DNA of 64,000 nt from Phytohabitans kaempferiae (GCF_042433955.1 NZ_JBHLUH010000058.1:1-64000); one strand, 5' to 3'; shown: positions 32,978 to 42,296, numbered from the stretch's first letter. Notes: a model not told the origin generated them from the sequence alone. Program-made: numbers and translations.

Positions 32978-33846
32978 CGAATCCGGCGCCGCGCGCACCG
33001 CCACCTGAAAGCAGATCCAGATCTGGCAGGGCCTACGGGTTGGTGTCGCTTCGCGGCGCGGGTTCTCGTCGTGCGCGCGGCGGACGCTGCGGACGCTTAG
33101 GCCGCGGGCCGGGGTAGGCGCGGCTGGGCCTGTTGGTCGAAGGCGTATCCGCGTGTTCGGGGGGCGGGGATGCTCACGGGCATCAAGATCCAGGTCGTGC
33201 GTGGCGAGAAATTCACTCTCCGAGGGCAGTTGGTCGCCACGGACGGACCGCACTGGCCCCACTCCCGCCGAGCGCGCGTCCACACCGACCCCTGTTGCCA
33301 CGCCGCCGCCCGCGCCTGGTCACTTCGCAAGGGGCCCATATCAGGGACACAGCCCCTCGCGGCCGGATCGAAAGGGCCATGTCCCCGACAACGCCCACGC
33401 ACCCGCCGAGGTCCGGCGCGGCTGGCCCACCGGACCCGGCATCCACACCACCAGCCGCACATCCGGCGACCGTCCCGGGGTTGGGCGCACCGGTGCGCCC
33501 AGCTCGACAGCTCTCCCACACCACACCGGGTCCGAACGCAGCCCAGCCACGCGACCACCCCGCCACCGAAATCTCTCCAGGTACGCGTCCAGCGTGGCCC
33601 TGTTCCCGGAGGTCACCGAACCGGATGAACCGATTGAAAGTGGCCGTTCACAGGGGTCATCGTGGGCAGGCCCGAGGCCCTGACTCCGAAACCGCGGAGG
33701 GCGAGGCCGCGGGGGTCGTGGTCGTTCATGGACGGTCGCCCACGGGTCGCGGAAACTGGCGCGGGCGGGCGCGTTGGTGCGCGCACGTCGACAGCGTGAC
33801 CCGTGCGATCACCTCGACCCCGGAAGCTCTCCAGATCTGGCCGGGG
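32978..33846. other. 869-base intergenic zone with repeat fragments, no gene
   Basis: All long frames are arginine/proline-rich and lack gene-like codon bias. The palindrome CCAGATCTGG occurs at 33017-33026 and 33831-33840, each followed by a similar GGG-x-CTACGG. A palindromic repeat lies at 33331-33396. The stretch near 33620-33660 has a terminal-repeat flavour (GAACGGCCACTTTCAATCGG on the minus strand) that may be an old IS end. Nothing intact is recognised. Confidence 0.5.
33331..33396. repeat. Palindromic repeat, family copy 1
   Basis: The left part contains CAGGGACACAGCCCCT and the right part contains AAAGGGCCATGTCCCCGA. Each matches an arm of the palindrome at 53746-53823 (CAGGGAAACAGCCCCT and AAAGGGCTGTTTCCCCGA). 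This copy is more decayed. Confidence 0.55.
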
Positions 33847-34518
33847 CTACGGTGCGGGCGGGGTGATGAGGGCGCGCAGGTCCTGGCGCGTGGTGGCGAC
33901 GTGGGCCCGGCCGATCCGCTCGGCCTCGGCGGCGTCGCGGCGTCTCAGGGCATCGACGATCGCGCGGTGGTCGGCGAGGGACGCCTCGCGGCGGCTGGGC
34001 GCGACCGCGGAGAAGTAGAACCTGGCGCGCATGCTCAGCGAGCGCACGAAGCCGGCCATCAGCGTGTTCTGCGAGCAGGCGGCCACCGCGATGTGAAACT
34101 CGGCGTTGAGCGCGGCCAGCAGAAGGGGGTCGTCGGTGGCGGCCTGCCGCTCCAGGATCTCGTCGAGCGCGGCGAGCTGGTCGGCGGTGCGGCGCTCGGC
34201 GGCGAGGGCGGTGGTGCGTCCCTCCAGCTCCAGGCGCGCCTCGAAGAGGTCGGCCAGCTCCTGCTCGGTGCGCTCGCGTACGTACGCCCCGAGGTGCGGG
34301 CGATAGTCGATCCAGCCGTCCGCCCCGAGCGACCGTAGCGCCTCGCGCACCGGGATGTGGCTGACTCCCATCTGCTTGGCCAGCCCGTCGGCGTTGAGAT
34401 GCGTGCCGGGCGGGAGGGCGCTGGTGAGGATGGCCTCGACAAGTGTGTCGCGGACGCGGTCGCCGGTGTTGCCGGTGCCGGCCTCGCGGTGCAGCCGGGG
34501 CAGACCGGTGAGGCTCAT
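33847..34518 (-). CDS. GntR-family regulator (FadR/FCD type)
   Basis: This 223-aa regulator has a winged helix at about 18-80 (GDRVRDTLVEAILTSALPPG, then LAKQMGVSHIPVREALRSL). An FCD-type all-helical effector domain contains NAEFHIAVAACSQN and DHRAIVDALRRRD, the metal-binding His pattern of FCD domains. It is divergent from the BMP-type ABC/allophanate hydrolase operon and flanked by matching operators. The ligand may be the imported compound or a breakdown product (inference). Confidence 0.87.
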   Translation of the reverse strand: MSLTGLPRLHREAGTGNTGDRVRDTLVEAILTSALPPGTHLNADGLAKQMGVSHIPVREALRSLGADGWIDYRPHLGAYVRERTEQELADLFEARLELEGRTTALAAERRTADQLAALDEILERQAATDDPLLLAALNAEFHIAVAACSQNTLMAGFVRSLSMRARFYFSAVAPSRREASLADHRAIVDALRRRDAAEAERIGRAHVATTRQDLRALITPPAP

Positions 34519-34524
34519 GGCCCC

Positions 34525-34593
34525 ATCCTATAGGGCACCGAGAGCTTTACGATCGCGACACAGGGGCGTAACGAAGCACTCGTCCTATAGGAC
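34525..34593. promoter_or_regulatory. Pair of GntR operators TCCTATAGGA
   Basis: 34582-34593 is the perfect palindrome GTCCTATAGGAC, 2 bases before the ABC gene ATG. 34525-34536 is ATCCTATAGGGC, 6 bases before the GntR start. Centres are 57 bases apart, so binding would shut both start regions. No ribosome site is evident for the ABC gene at 34596. Confidence 0.85.
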
Positions 34594-34595
34594 GC

Positions 34596-36134
34596 ATGCA
34601 GGGAACAGCGGTCGCCGCGGCCACTCCCCTCCTCACCGTTCGCGGGCTCACGTGCCGGTTCGGTGAGGTGGTCGCCAACGACGCGGTCGACTTCGAGGTG
34701 GCACCGGGCGAGGTGCACGCGGTGCTCGGCGAGAACGGCGCCGGCAAGAGCACGCTCATGAAGCTGATCTACGGCGTCTACCGGCCGGACGCCGGCGAGG
34801 TGCGGGTCGAGGGCGTACCGACGGCGCTCGGCTCGCCGGCCGCCGCTCGCGCCGCCGGCATCGGCATGGTCTTCCAGGACATGCGGCTGATCCCGGCGCT
34901 CACCGTCGCGGAGAACATCGCGCTCGCGCTGCCCCGGGGGCGTACCGCCCGGCGTCGCCGGATCGGCCGGCAGGTGGCCGAGGCGGCCGAGCGGTACGGC
35001 CTGCCGGTGCACCCCGACGCGCTGGTCCGCCACCTCTCGATCGGCGAGCGGCAGCGGGTCGAGATCCTCAAGGTGCTGATGAGCGGCGCCCGCCTGCTGA
35101 TCCTCGACGAGCCGACCAGCGTGCTCGCTCCGCAGGAGGTGGACGCGCTCTTCACCGCGATGCGGGCGCTGCGCGCGGCCGGGCTGTCGCTGGTCATCAT
35201 CACGCACAAGCTGGGCGAGGCGCGCACGATCGCCGACCGGGTCACCGTGCTGCGCGGCGGCAAGGTGGTGCTGCGCGACGCCGACCCGGCCGGCCTCTCC
35301 GACGCCGAACTGGTGGAGGCGATGGTGGGGCGGGCCGTGCCGGCCCTGCGCCGCGGGAGCCCGCCCGCGACCGCCGGCCGGCCGGGCCACACACCGGCAC
35401 CGTCCATCGTGGAGCTGCGCGGCGTGGGCGCGGTCGGCGACCGGAGCCACACGGCGCTGCACGGAGTCGACCTGGAGCTGCACCCCGGCGAGCTGGTCGG
35501 CGTCGCGGGCGTCGCCGGCAGCGGCCAGCGGGAGCTCTGCGAGGTGGTCCTCGGGCTGCGCAAGGCGAGCACCGGCACGGTACGCCTGGCCGGCGAGCTG
35601 CTGCGCGGCCCCCGGCAGGCGTGCGCGGCCGGCGCCGTGGGCGTGCCAGAGGATCCGGTCACCGACGCCGTGGTGCCCGGGATGACCGTGCTCGAACACC
35701 TGGCGCTCGGCACCGCGTCGACAAGGCGGCTGGGGATCGACTGGCGGGCGGTGGGCGCCGAGGCCGACCGCCGGGACGCCGCCGCCCGGCTGCGGATGGC
35801 CGCCCGCCACCGGGTCCTCGGCGAGCTGTCCGGCGGCAACATCCAGCGGGTCGTGCTGACCCGGGCGCTGGGCGCGCCGGCCACGGTGGTGGTCGCCGCG
35901 TACCCGAGCCGAGGGCTGGACATCGCCACCACGCGGCGCACGCAGGAGCTGCTGCTGGAGCAGCGGGACGCGGGCGCGGCCGTACTCGTGGTCTCGGAGG
36001 ACCTGGACGAGCTGCTGTCCATCTCGGACCGGATCGCGGTGCTGCACGACGGGCACCTCGCCGGTGTGGTGCGGCCGGGCGAGACCGACCGGTACGCGAT
36101 CGGGCGGCTGATGCTGGGCGGTGCGGCGGCATGA
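34596..36134 (+). CDS. Nucleoside/ureide-type ABC transporter ATPase (duplicated)
   Basis: This 512-aa protein has two ABC domains in one chain. The first has Walker A GENGAGKSTLMKLIYG and signature LSIGERQRVEILK. The second has a degenerate Walker A GVAGSGQRELCEVV and signature LSGGNIQRVVL. This layout is that of sugar/nucleoside importers paired with BMP-type binding proteins. ATG 34596 abuts the GntR operator. It overlaps the permease start by ATGA. Substrate is inferred to be a purine, nucleoside or ureide. Confidence 0.87.
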   Translation: MQGTAVAAATPLLTVRGLTCRFGEVVANDAVDFEVAPGEVHAVLGENGAGKSTLMKLIYGVYRPDAGEVRVEGVPTALGSPAAARAAGIGMVFQDMRLIPALTVAENIALALPRGRTARRRRIGRQVAEAAERYGLPVHPDALVRHLSIGERQRVEILKVLMSGARLLILDEPTSVLAPQEVDALFTAMRALRAAGLSLVIITHKLGEARTIADRVTVLRGGKVVLRDADPAGLSDAELVEAMVGRAVPALRRGSPPATAGRPGHTPAPSIVELRGVGAVGDRSHTALHGVDLELHPGELVGVAGVAGSGQRELCEVVLGLRKASTGTVRLAGELLRGPRQACAAGAVGVPEDPVTDAVVPGMTVLEHLALGTASTRRLGIDWRAVGAEADRRDAAARLRMAARHRVLGELSGGNIQRVVLTRALGAPATVVVAAYPSRGLDIATTRRTQELLLEQRDAGAAVLVVSEDLDELLSISDRIAVLHDGHLAGVVRPGETDRYAIGRLMLGGAAA

Positions 36135-37189
36135 CCAGCACCGCCGAGGCACCGGCCGAAGCCCGCGCAGAGATTGTCGACAATCGACCGAAGGAACGCC
36201 CGTGGCTGCGGTGGGTCGGTGCCATCGTCGCCGCCCCGGTCGTCTTCGGCGCGTTCGCGGCAGCCAGGGGCGTCGACCCGCTCGGCATGTACGCGGACAT
36301 GATCGTCTCGCTCGCCGACCCGGCGCAGGCGCAGACCGTGCTGGTACGCGCGGCGATCCTGCTGCTCGCCGGGCTGGCCGTGGCCGTACCCGCGCGGGCC
36401 GGCCTGCTCAACGTCGGCGGCGAGGGCCAGATCGTGATCGGCGCGGTCGCCGCCGCCGGTGTGGGGCTCGTGGCCGACCAGCGGCTTCCCGGCGGACTCG
36501 TGCTGGTCCTGATGATCATGGCCGCGATGGCGGCCGGCGCGGCGTGGGCCGGGCTCGCCGGCGTACTCCGGCTGACCGTCAACGTGAACGAGGCGATCAG
36601 CACGCTGCTGCTCAACTTCGTCGCGATCGACATCATGCTCGGGCTCATCTACGACCCGTGGAAGGACGCCTCCGGCTTCGGCCAGCCCTCCTCCCGCCCG
36701 CTCGAGGAGACCGCCCGGCTGCCGCTGTTCACCACCGGCGGCACCGTCAACGCCGGCATCCTGCTCGCCCTCCTCGCGCTGGCCGGCGTGTGGTTCGCCC
36801 TCCGCCGCACCGCGTGGGGGTTCCGGCTGCGGGTCGTCGGCGGCAATCCGGAGGCGGCCCGCCAGGCCGGCATGCGGGTCGGCCCGCTCCTGCTCTCCGC
36901 CATGCTCGTCGGCGGCGCGCTCGCCGGGCTGGCGGGGCTGGTCCACTTCGCCGGCACCGAGTTCAAGCTACGCCCGGGCATGACCACCACCTTCGGGTAC
37001 GTCGGCTTCCTCGCCAGCTGGCTCGCTCTGCACCGCCCGGCGCGGGTCGGCCTCGCCGCGCTGCTGCTGGCGGCGATCGCGATGGGCGGCGACAGCCTCC
37101 AGATCGACTCGGGCCTTCCGGCCGCCTCGCTCAACGTCCTGATGGCCGTGGTGCTGCTCGTCGTGCTCGGGATCAGGAGGAAGTCATGA
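36131..37189 (+). CDS. ABC transporter permease 1 (BPD_transp_2 type)
   Basis: This 352-aa permease of the branched-chain/nucleoside class has about ten helices. ARAGLLNVGGEGQIVIGAVA is the family's typical first-core segment, and AWGFRLRVVGGNPEAARQAG is the cytoplasmic ATPase-contact loop. ATG 36131 overlaps the ATPase stop. AGGAGGA at its end forms the ribosome site of the next gene. It pairs with permease 2. Confidence 0.88.
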   Translation: MTSTAEAPAEARAEIVDNRPKERPWLRWVGAIVAAPVVFGAFAAARGVDPLGMYADMIVSLADPAQAQTVLVRAAILLLAGLAVAVPARAGLLNVGGEGQIVIGAVAAAGVGLVADQRLPGGLVLVLMIMAAMAAGAAWAGLAGVLRLTVNVNEAISTLLLNFVAIDIMLGLIYDPWKDASGFGQPSSRPLEETARLPLFTTGGTVNAGILLALLALAGVWFALRRTAWGFRLRVVGGNPEAARQAGMRVGPLLLSAMLVGGALAGLAGLVHFAGTEFKLRPGMTTTFGYVGFLASWLALHRPARVGLAALLLAAIAMGGDSLQIDSGLPAASLNVLMAVVLLVVLGIRRKS

Positions 37190-38115
37190 TCGTTGTCGAC
37201 GTGCTGGCCGGCGGCGTGCGCGGCGGCACCGCCATCCTGTACGCGGCGCTGGGCGAGACCCTCGCCGAACGGGCCGGCGTCATCAACCTCGGCACCGAGG
37301 GGAGCATGCTCACCGGCGCGCTCGCCGCGTACGCGGTCACCGCCGGCACCGGCGACCCGTGGGCCGGCGTGCTGGCCGGCGCGTTCGCCGGCGGGCTGCT
37401 CGCCGCGGTGCACGCGTTCATGGTGCTGACCCGCGGCGCCAACCAGCTCGCCACCGGACTCGTGGTGCTCTTCCTCGGGCTGGGGCTCACCTCGATGTTC
37501 GGCGCCGCGTACGTGGGCCGGGCGATCAGCCCCTTCCAGCCGTACCCGATCCCGGGCCTCGCCGAGATCCCGTGGCTCGGACCGGTCCTCTTCGACCACG
37601 ACCCGCTGGTCTACGCCTCGTACCTGCTCGCGCCGGCGCTGTGGTGGCTGCTGTTCCGCACGCGGCCGGGCCTGGTGCTGCGCGGTGCCGGCGAGCGGCC
37701 CGCGGTGCTCGCCACGTACGGGCACTCGCCGGCGTTCGCGCGCTACCTGGCGGTGGTCGGCGGAGGGCTGCTGGCGGGCATCGGCGGCGCCCACCTCTCC
37801 ACCGCGTACGCCAACGCCTGGTTCGAGAACATGACCGCCGGCCGCGGCTTCATCGCCGTCGCGCTGGTCATCTTCGCCGCCTGGCATCCGCTGCGCGCGG
37901 TCGGCGGCGCCTACCTCTTCGGCGCCGCGCTCGCCCTCTCCCCCGCGCTCCAGGCCCGCGGGTACGGCTTCAACCAGTTCGTGCTCGACGCGCTGCCGTA
38001 CCTGGTGACGATCGCCGCCCTGATCGTGCTGGGCCGCCGGCAGGTCAATGCGGCCCCCGAAGACCTTTCCCGCCAATTCGACGCACGCGTGTTCGACCTG
38101 ACCCCGACCCGATAG
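37186..38115 (+). CDS. ABC transporter permease 2 (BPD_transp_2 type)
   Basis: This 309-aa second permease has eight to nine helices. ALGETLAERAGVINLGTEGSM carries the NLG(T/V)EG motif of the family, and GERPAVLATYGHSP is the ATPase-contact loop. ATG 37186 follows AGGAGGA and overlaps permease 1. Together with permease 1, the double ATPase and the BMP lipoprotein it makes a full importer. Confidence 0.88.
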   Translation: MIVVDVLAGGVRGGTAILYAALGETLAERAGVINLGTEGSMLTGALAAYAVTAGTGDPWAGVLAGAFAGGLLAAVHAFMVLTRGANQLATGLVVLFLGLGLTSMFGAAYVGRAISPFQPYPIPGLAEIPWLGPVLFDHDPLVYASYLLAPALWWLLFRTRPGLVLRGAGERPAVLATYGHSPAFARYLAVVGGGLLAGIGGAHLSTAYANAWFENMTAGRGFIAVALVIFAAWHPLRAVGGAYLFGAALALSPALQARGYGFNQFVLDALPYLVTIAALIVLGRRQVNAAPEDLSRQFDARVFDLTPTR

Positions 38116-38125
38116 AGGTGCGACC

Positions 38126-39268
38126 GTGAAACCCTTGAGAATCCTGGCGGTCGCGGCGTCCGCCGTGTTGCTCGCCGCCTGCGCCACCAACAGCACCGAG
38201 AGCACATCCAGCGGTACCGGCGGGAGCGCGCCGGGCACCGGCGGCACGAAGATCGGCTTCATCTTCGTGGGTCCCAAGGACGACTACGGTTACAACCAGG
38301 CAGCCTACGAGGGCAGCCAGGCCGTGGCGGAAGCGTACCCCGACCTGGAGGTGCTCACCGCCGAGAACGTGCCGGAGGACGACAACGCCGCGCGGGTCAT
38401 GGAGGGCATGATCCGCAAGGGCGCGAAGATCATATTCGCCACCTCGTACGGCCACCGCGACCCCGCGCTCAAGGTCGCCGCCGCCAACCCCGACGTCGTC
38501 GTGCTCCAGCAGGGCAACATCGTGGACGGCGCGATGCCGCCCAACTTCGGCACCTACTTCGGCACCGTCTACGAACCGGTCTACCTGGCCGGCATCGTCG
38601 CGGGCAAGGCCACCAGGAGCGGCAAGCTCGGGTACGTGTACGCGTTCCCGATCTCGCAGACGTTGGACAACATCAACGCCTTCCAGCTCGGGGCCGCCTC
38701 GGTCAACCCCGCCGCGAAGACCTACGTGGTGAACACCTCCAACTGGTGCGACCCGGCCAAGCAGGCGGAGGCGGCCAAGAGCCTGCTCTCCCAGGGCGTC
38801 GACGTGATCAGCCAGCACCAGGACTGCACCGCCACCGTCATCCGGGCCACCGAGGCGGCCGGCGCGTACACGGTCGGCTACCACGCGGACGCCAGATCGC
38901 TCGCGCCGAAGGGCTGGCTCACCGGCTCGGAGTGGGACTGGGGGCCGCTGTACACGGCGATGGTGAAGACGACCGTGGACGGCTCGTTCACCGGCTCGCC
39001 GTACAACGCGAACTTCCGGGTCGGGCTCAAGACCGGCGACAACCCGTTCGTCCAGTCGCCGTACGGGCCGGCGGTCACCGACGACACCAAGAAGCTGGTC
39101 GAGGAGGCGAAGGCGAGGATCAGCACGGACGGGTCGCCGTTCCTCGGGCCGGTCGTCGACCAGTCCGGCACGGTACGCGTCCCCGCCGGCACGGTGCCCG
39201 ACTACAAGACGATCGAGTCGATCGACTACTTCGTGGACGGTGTCGTCGGCAAGATCCCGGCGTCATGA
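38126..39268 (+). CDS. BMP-family substrate-binding lipoprotein
   Basis: This 380-aa exported lipoprotein has a lipobox LLAAC with lipidated Cys19, a short Ser/Gly linker, then a BMP fold beginning KIGFIFVGPKDDYGYNQAAY. YFGTVYEPVYLAGIVAGKAT and DVISQHQDCTATV are typical of BMP/Med-like binding proteins that capture nucleosides, purines or similar. GTG 38126 follows a GAGGTGCGACC site. Its stop overlaps the allophanate hydrolase start. Confidence 0.87.
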   Translation: MKPLRILAVAASAVLLAACATNSTESTSSGTGGSAPGTGGTKIGFIFVGPKDDYGYNQAAYEGSQAVAEAYPDLEVLTAENVPEDDNAARVMEGMIRKGAKIIFATSYGHRDPALKVAAANPDVVVLQQGNIVDGAMPPNFGTYFGTVYEPVYLAGIVAGKATRSGKLGYVYAFPISQTLDNINAFQLGAASVNPAAKTYVVNTSNWCDPAKQAEAAKSLLSQGVDVISQHQDCTATVIRATEAAGAYTVGYHADARSLAPKGWLTGSEWDWGPLYTAMVKTTVDGSFTGSPYNANFRVGLKTGDNPFVQSPYGPAVTDDTKKLVEEAKARISTDGSPFLGPVVDQSGTVRVPAGTVPDYKTIESIDYFVDGVVGKIPAS

Positions 39269-40902
39269 CCGACCAGCCACTCTGGACACTCCAGCTCGGA
39301 CACTCCGAGGTGGACGAGCTGGCCGCCCGAGCCGATCCGGAGGCGCCCCTGGCCGGCGTGCGCTTCGCCATCAAGGACAACATCGACCTCGCCGGCCATC
39401 CCACCACCGCCGCCTGCCCCGCGCTCGCCGCCAAGCCGGCCGGTGCTTCGGCCACCGCGGTGCGGCTGCTGCTGGAGGCGGGCGCGGTACCGGTGGGCAA
39501 GACCAACCTGGACCAGTTCGCGACCGGACTGGTGGGCACGCGCAGCCCGTACGGCGCCTGCCACAGCGTCGCCAGCCCGGCGCACGTGTCCGGCGGAAGC
39601 AGTTCGGGCAGCGCGGTCGCGGTGGCGAGCGGGCTGGTGCCCCTGGCGCTGGCGACGGACACGGCCGGGTCGGGGCGGGTACCGGCCGCGTGCAACGGGA
39701 TCGTGGGGGTCAAGCCGACCCGCGGGCTGGTCTCCACCACCGGCGTGCTGCCCGCGGTCGCCGACCTCGACTGCGTCACCACGCTCACCGCCACGGTGTC
39801 GGCGGCCCGCCCCGCGCTGGCCGCCCTCACCTGGGCCGACCCGAACGACCCCCGGTCGCGCCCGATGCCGCCCCGAGCGCCAGCCGCCGTCGCGGCCCGG
39901 ATGCGCGTCGTGGCCGTACCAGATATGGCGTTGGAGCTGGACCCACCGCACCAGGAGGCCTGGACCGCGGCGCTCGACCGGCTGCGCGGCGTCGCCGCGC
40001 ACGTGGTGCCGGTGGACGTGGCGGCGTTCCTGGAGGCCGGACGGCTGCTGTACGAGGGGCCGTGGCTGGCGGCGCGGTACGCGGCGGTCGGCGGCCACCT
40101 CGAGCCCGACGGCCCGCACCTCGACCCCACCGTGCGGCGGATCGTGCTGCGCGGGCGGGACATCGCCGGCGCGGAGGTATTCGCCGGCCTCGAGCGCCTC
40201 GCCACGCTCCGCCGCCAGACCGAGCCGGTGTGGGCCGACGTCGACGCGCTGATGCTGCCGACCACGCCGGGCCATCCCACGATCGCCGAGGTGGCCGCCG
40301 ACCCGGTCGGCGTGAACGCGCGGCTGGGGCGGTTCACCACGTTCGCCAACCTGCTCGACCTGTGCGCGGTCGCGGTGCCGGCCGGCGAGCGGGCCGACGG
40401 GCTGCCGTTCGGCGTGCAGTTCGTGGCGCCCGCCTTCGCCGACGCGCCGCTGCTCGACCTGGCGGCGGCGTGGTGCGGCGAACCGGTCGCCCCGCCCGCC
40501 GCGACCGCCGGCTCGACGCTGCTCGCGGTGGCCGGCGCGCACCTCTCCGGCCTGCCGCTCAACGGCGAGCTGCTCGCGGCCGGCGGGCGGCTGGAGTTTC
40601 GGGCGCGCACGGCCCCCGGCTACCGCCTCTACCGGCTCAGCGGCCCCGGCGTGCCCCGCCCCGGGCTCGTCCGCACCGGCGACGGCCCGGCCGGCGGCAT
40701 CGCGGTCGAGGTGTGGCAGGTGCCGCACCAGGCGGTGGGCCTGCTGCTGGAGACGGTACCGGCGCCGTTGGGGCTGGGGCGGATCGCGCTCGACGACGGC
40801 ACGGCGGTGGTCGGCTTCCTGGCGGCCGAGCACGGCGTGCGCGACGCCCGGGACGTGACGGCCGCCGGCGGCTGGCGGGCCGCGCTGGGTCAGCTCCCCT
40901 GA
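39265..40902 (+). CDS. atzF: Allophanate hydrolase
   Basis: This 545-aa amidase-signature enzyme would split allophanate into ammonia and carbon dioxide. The catalytic Lys37 lies in AIKDNIDL, a cis-Ser in SGGSSSGSA (about 109-117), and nucleophile Ser136 in DTAGSGRVP. A C-terminal AtzF-type domain (AHLSGLPLNGELLAAGGRLE, GYRLYRL) is present. Length fits the stand-alone enzyme. No urea carboxylase or biuret hydrolase is nearby, so the upstream source of allophanate is missing. ATG 39265 overlaps the BMP stop, placing it in the transport operon. Confidence 0.88.
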   Translation: MTDQPLWTLQLGHSEVDELAARADPEAPLAGVRFAIKDNIDLAGHPTTAACPALAAKPAGASATAVRLLLEAGAVPVGKTNLDQFATGLVGTRSPYGACHSVASPAHVSGGSSSGSAVAVASGLVPLALATDTAGSGRVPAACNGIVGVKPTRGLVSTTGVLPAVADLDCVTTLTATVSAARPALAALTWADPNDPRSRPMPPRAPAAVAARMRVVAVPDMALELDPPHQEAWTAALDRLRGVAAHVVPVDVAAFLEAGRLLYEGPWLAARYAAVGGHLEPDGPHLDPTVRRIVLRGRDIAGAEVFAGLERLATLRRQTEPVWADVDALMLPTTPGHPTIAEVAADPVGVNARLGRFTTFANLLDLCAVAVPAGERADGLPFGVQFVAPAFADAPLLDLAAAWCGEPVAPPAATAGSTLLAVAGAHLSGLPLNGELLAAGGRLEFRARTAPGYRLYRLSGPGVPRPGLVRTGDGPAGGIAVEVWQVPHQAVGLLLETVPAPLGLGRIALDDGTAVVGFLAAEHGVRDARDVTAAGGWRAALGQLP

Positions 40903-40959
40903 GCCGCGCGCCAGGTACGCGACCCGGCGGACGAGCGGCGCGAAGCGGGCTCCGCGCGA

Positions 40960-41523
40960 TCAGCCGCCGACCTCGGAGACCTGGGCCACCGGCTTGCCCT
41001 GCCACACCGTGTGGATCACGAAGTAGTGGTTGGGCTCGGTGAACTGGACGGCGAGGTTGCCCGGCTCGTTCTGGACCGTGTCGACCGTGTACCCCGGATT
41101 GGGCGTGGCGGTGACCAGGTGGACGCGGCCCGGCGTCATGCGGATCACCGCCTGCCCGCCGCCGACGCGGAAGGAGCGCGTGTACGTGGTCTGGCCGTCG
41201 GCGCCGGTCGTGACCGTCCAGCCGTCGACGACCACGGGCGGGCTCTGCGGCGGCCTGGTGGTGGCGACGGGCGGTGGCGCCGCCGGCCGGGACGGCGTGG
41301 CCGAGAGCGACGGCGACGGTGTGGGCGAGGGCGGAGCCGGCGGGCTGGAGGCGGGCGGCGCGGTGGCGGCCGGCGGCGCCTCGACGGCCCGGTCGAGCGG
41401 GGCGGAGGCGAGGTCGGGGGTGGCCGTGCGCAGCACCGGCTGGAGCGCCACCGTGGCCACGCCGATGCTCGCCAAGGTGGCCGCGCACCAACCCAGCACC
41501 GGAACCCAACCGCGCAGCCGCAT
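40960..41523 (-). CDS. Membrane-anchored Pro/Ser-rich secreted protein, 187 aa
   Basis: The protein begins MRLRGWVPVLGWCAATLASI with an N-terminal membrane anchor or signal peptide. A proline/serine/alanine-rich linker (about 45-100) follows, then a beta-rich C-terminal domain (VVDGWTVTTGADGQTTYTRS, VIRMTPGRVHLVTATPNPGY). I do not recognise the domain. It is divergent from the response regulator by 65 bases and may sense or respond to the same signal. Confidence 0.6.
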   Translation of the reverse strand: MRLRGWVPVLGWCAATLASIGVATVALQPVLRTATPDLASAPLDRAVEAPPAATAPPASSPPAPPSPTPSPSLSATPSRPAAPPPVATTRPPQSPPVVVDGWTVTTGADGQTTYTRSFRVGGGQAVIRMTPGRVHLVTATPNPGYTVDTVQNEPGNLAVQFTEPNHYFVIHTVWQGKPVAQVSEVGG

Positions 41524-41588
41524 CCGGCCATTCAACCACCGCCCGCGGCCGGCGGCGGCGCCCACACCGTGGCGGGAGCGGAGCCCCT

Positions 41589-42296
41589 ATGGTGAACCGC
41601 ATGGCCATGATCCTGCTCGTCGAGGACGACCGCATCGTCGCGGCGGCGTTGACGCGCGCGCTGGTCGACGCGGGACACGTCGTGCGGGGCGCGGCACAGG
41701 CGGTGGACGCGCTGCGCATCGTCAACGACGACCGGCCCGACCTGGTCATCCTCGACCTGGGGCTGCCGGACATCGACGGTGCCGACGCGCTGCGGATGAT
41801 GCGGAGCGTCTCCGACGTACCGGTGATCGTGGCGACCGCCCGCCGGTCCGAGGTGGACATCATCAACCTGCTCAACGCGGGCGCGGACGACTACGTGACC
41901 AAACCCTTCTCCAGCGGCCACCTGCTGGCCCGGATCGCGGCGGTGCAGCGGCGCGGCCGTCCGGCGCCGGCGGAGGTGCCGAGCATCACCGTGGGTCCGC
42001 TCGTCATCGACCCACAGCGACGGGAGGTGCGGCTGGACGGGGCGCCGATCCGGTTGACGCGGCGGGAGTTCGACGTGCTGGCCTACCTGGCCGGGCGCGT
42101 GGGCCGGGTCGTCAGCCGGCGGGAGCTGCTGGCCCAGGTGTGGCAGCAGGACCGGATCGGCGAGGAGCAGACGATCGACGTACACATCTCGTGGCTGCGC
42201 CGCAAGCTCGGCGAGACCGCCGCCCGGCCACGGTTCCTGCACACCGTACGCGGTGTGGGCGTGAAGCTTGTCGAGCCGGGCGAGCCACGCGGATGA
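41589..42296 (+). CDS. OmpR/PhoB-family response regulator
   Basis: This 235-aa regulator has a receiver domain (1-115) with acidic pocket VEDDR, phospho-Asp in LVILDLGLPD and Lys in DYVTKPFSSG. The C-terminal winged helix (about 130-225) contains LTRREFDVLAYLAGRVG and HISWLRRKLGE. ATG 41589 was chosen because GGAG sits 6 bases upstream. Its stop overlaps the histidine kinase start by ATGA. Direct repeats that could be its binding site lie before the LPMO gene. Confidence 0.9.
   Translation: MVNRMAMILLVEDDRIVAAALTRALVDAGHVVRGAAQAVDALRIVNDDRPDLVILDLGLPDIDGADALRMMRSVSDVPVIVATARRSEVDIINLLNAGADDYVTKPFSSGHLLARIAAVQRRGRPAPAEVPSITVGPLVIDPQRREVRLDGAPIRLTRREFDVLAYLAGRVGRVVSRRELLAQVWQQDRIGEEQTIDVHISWLRRKLGETAARPRFLHTVRGVGVKLVEPGEPRG

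Noticed and set aside
33097..33558. Protein-coding gene in the 33-kb repeat zone
   Set aside because: All frames there are Cys/Arg/Trp-rich without codon bias or homology, and they cross palindromic repeats.
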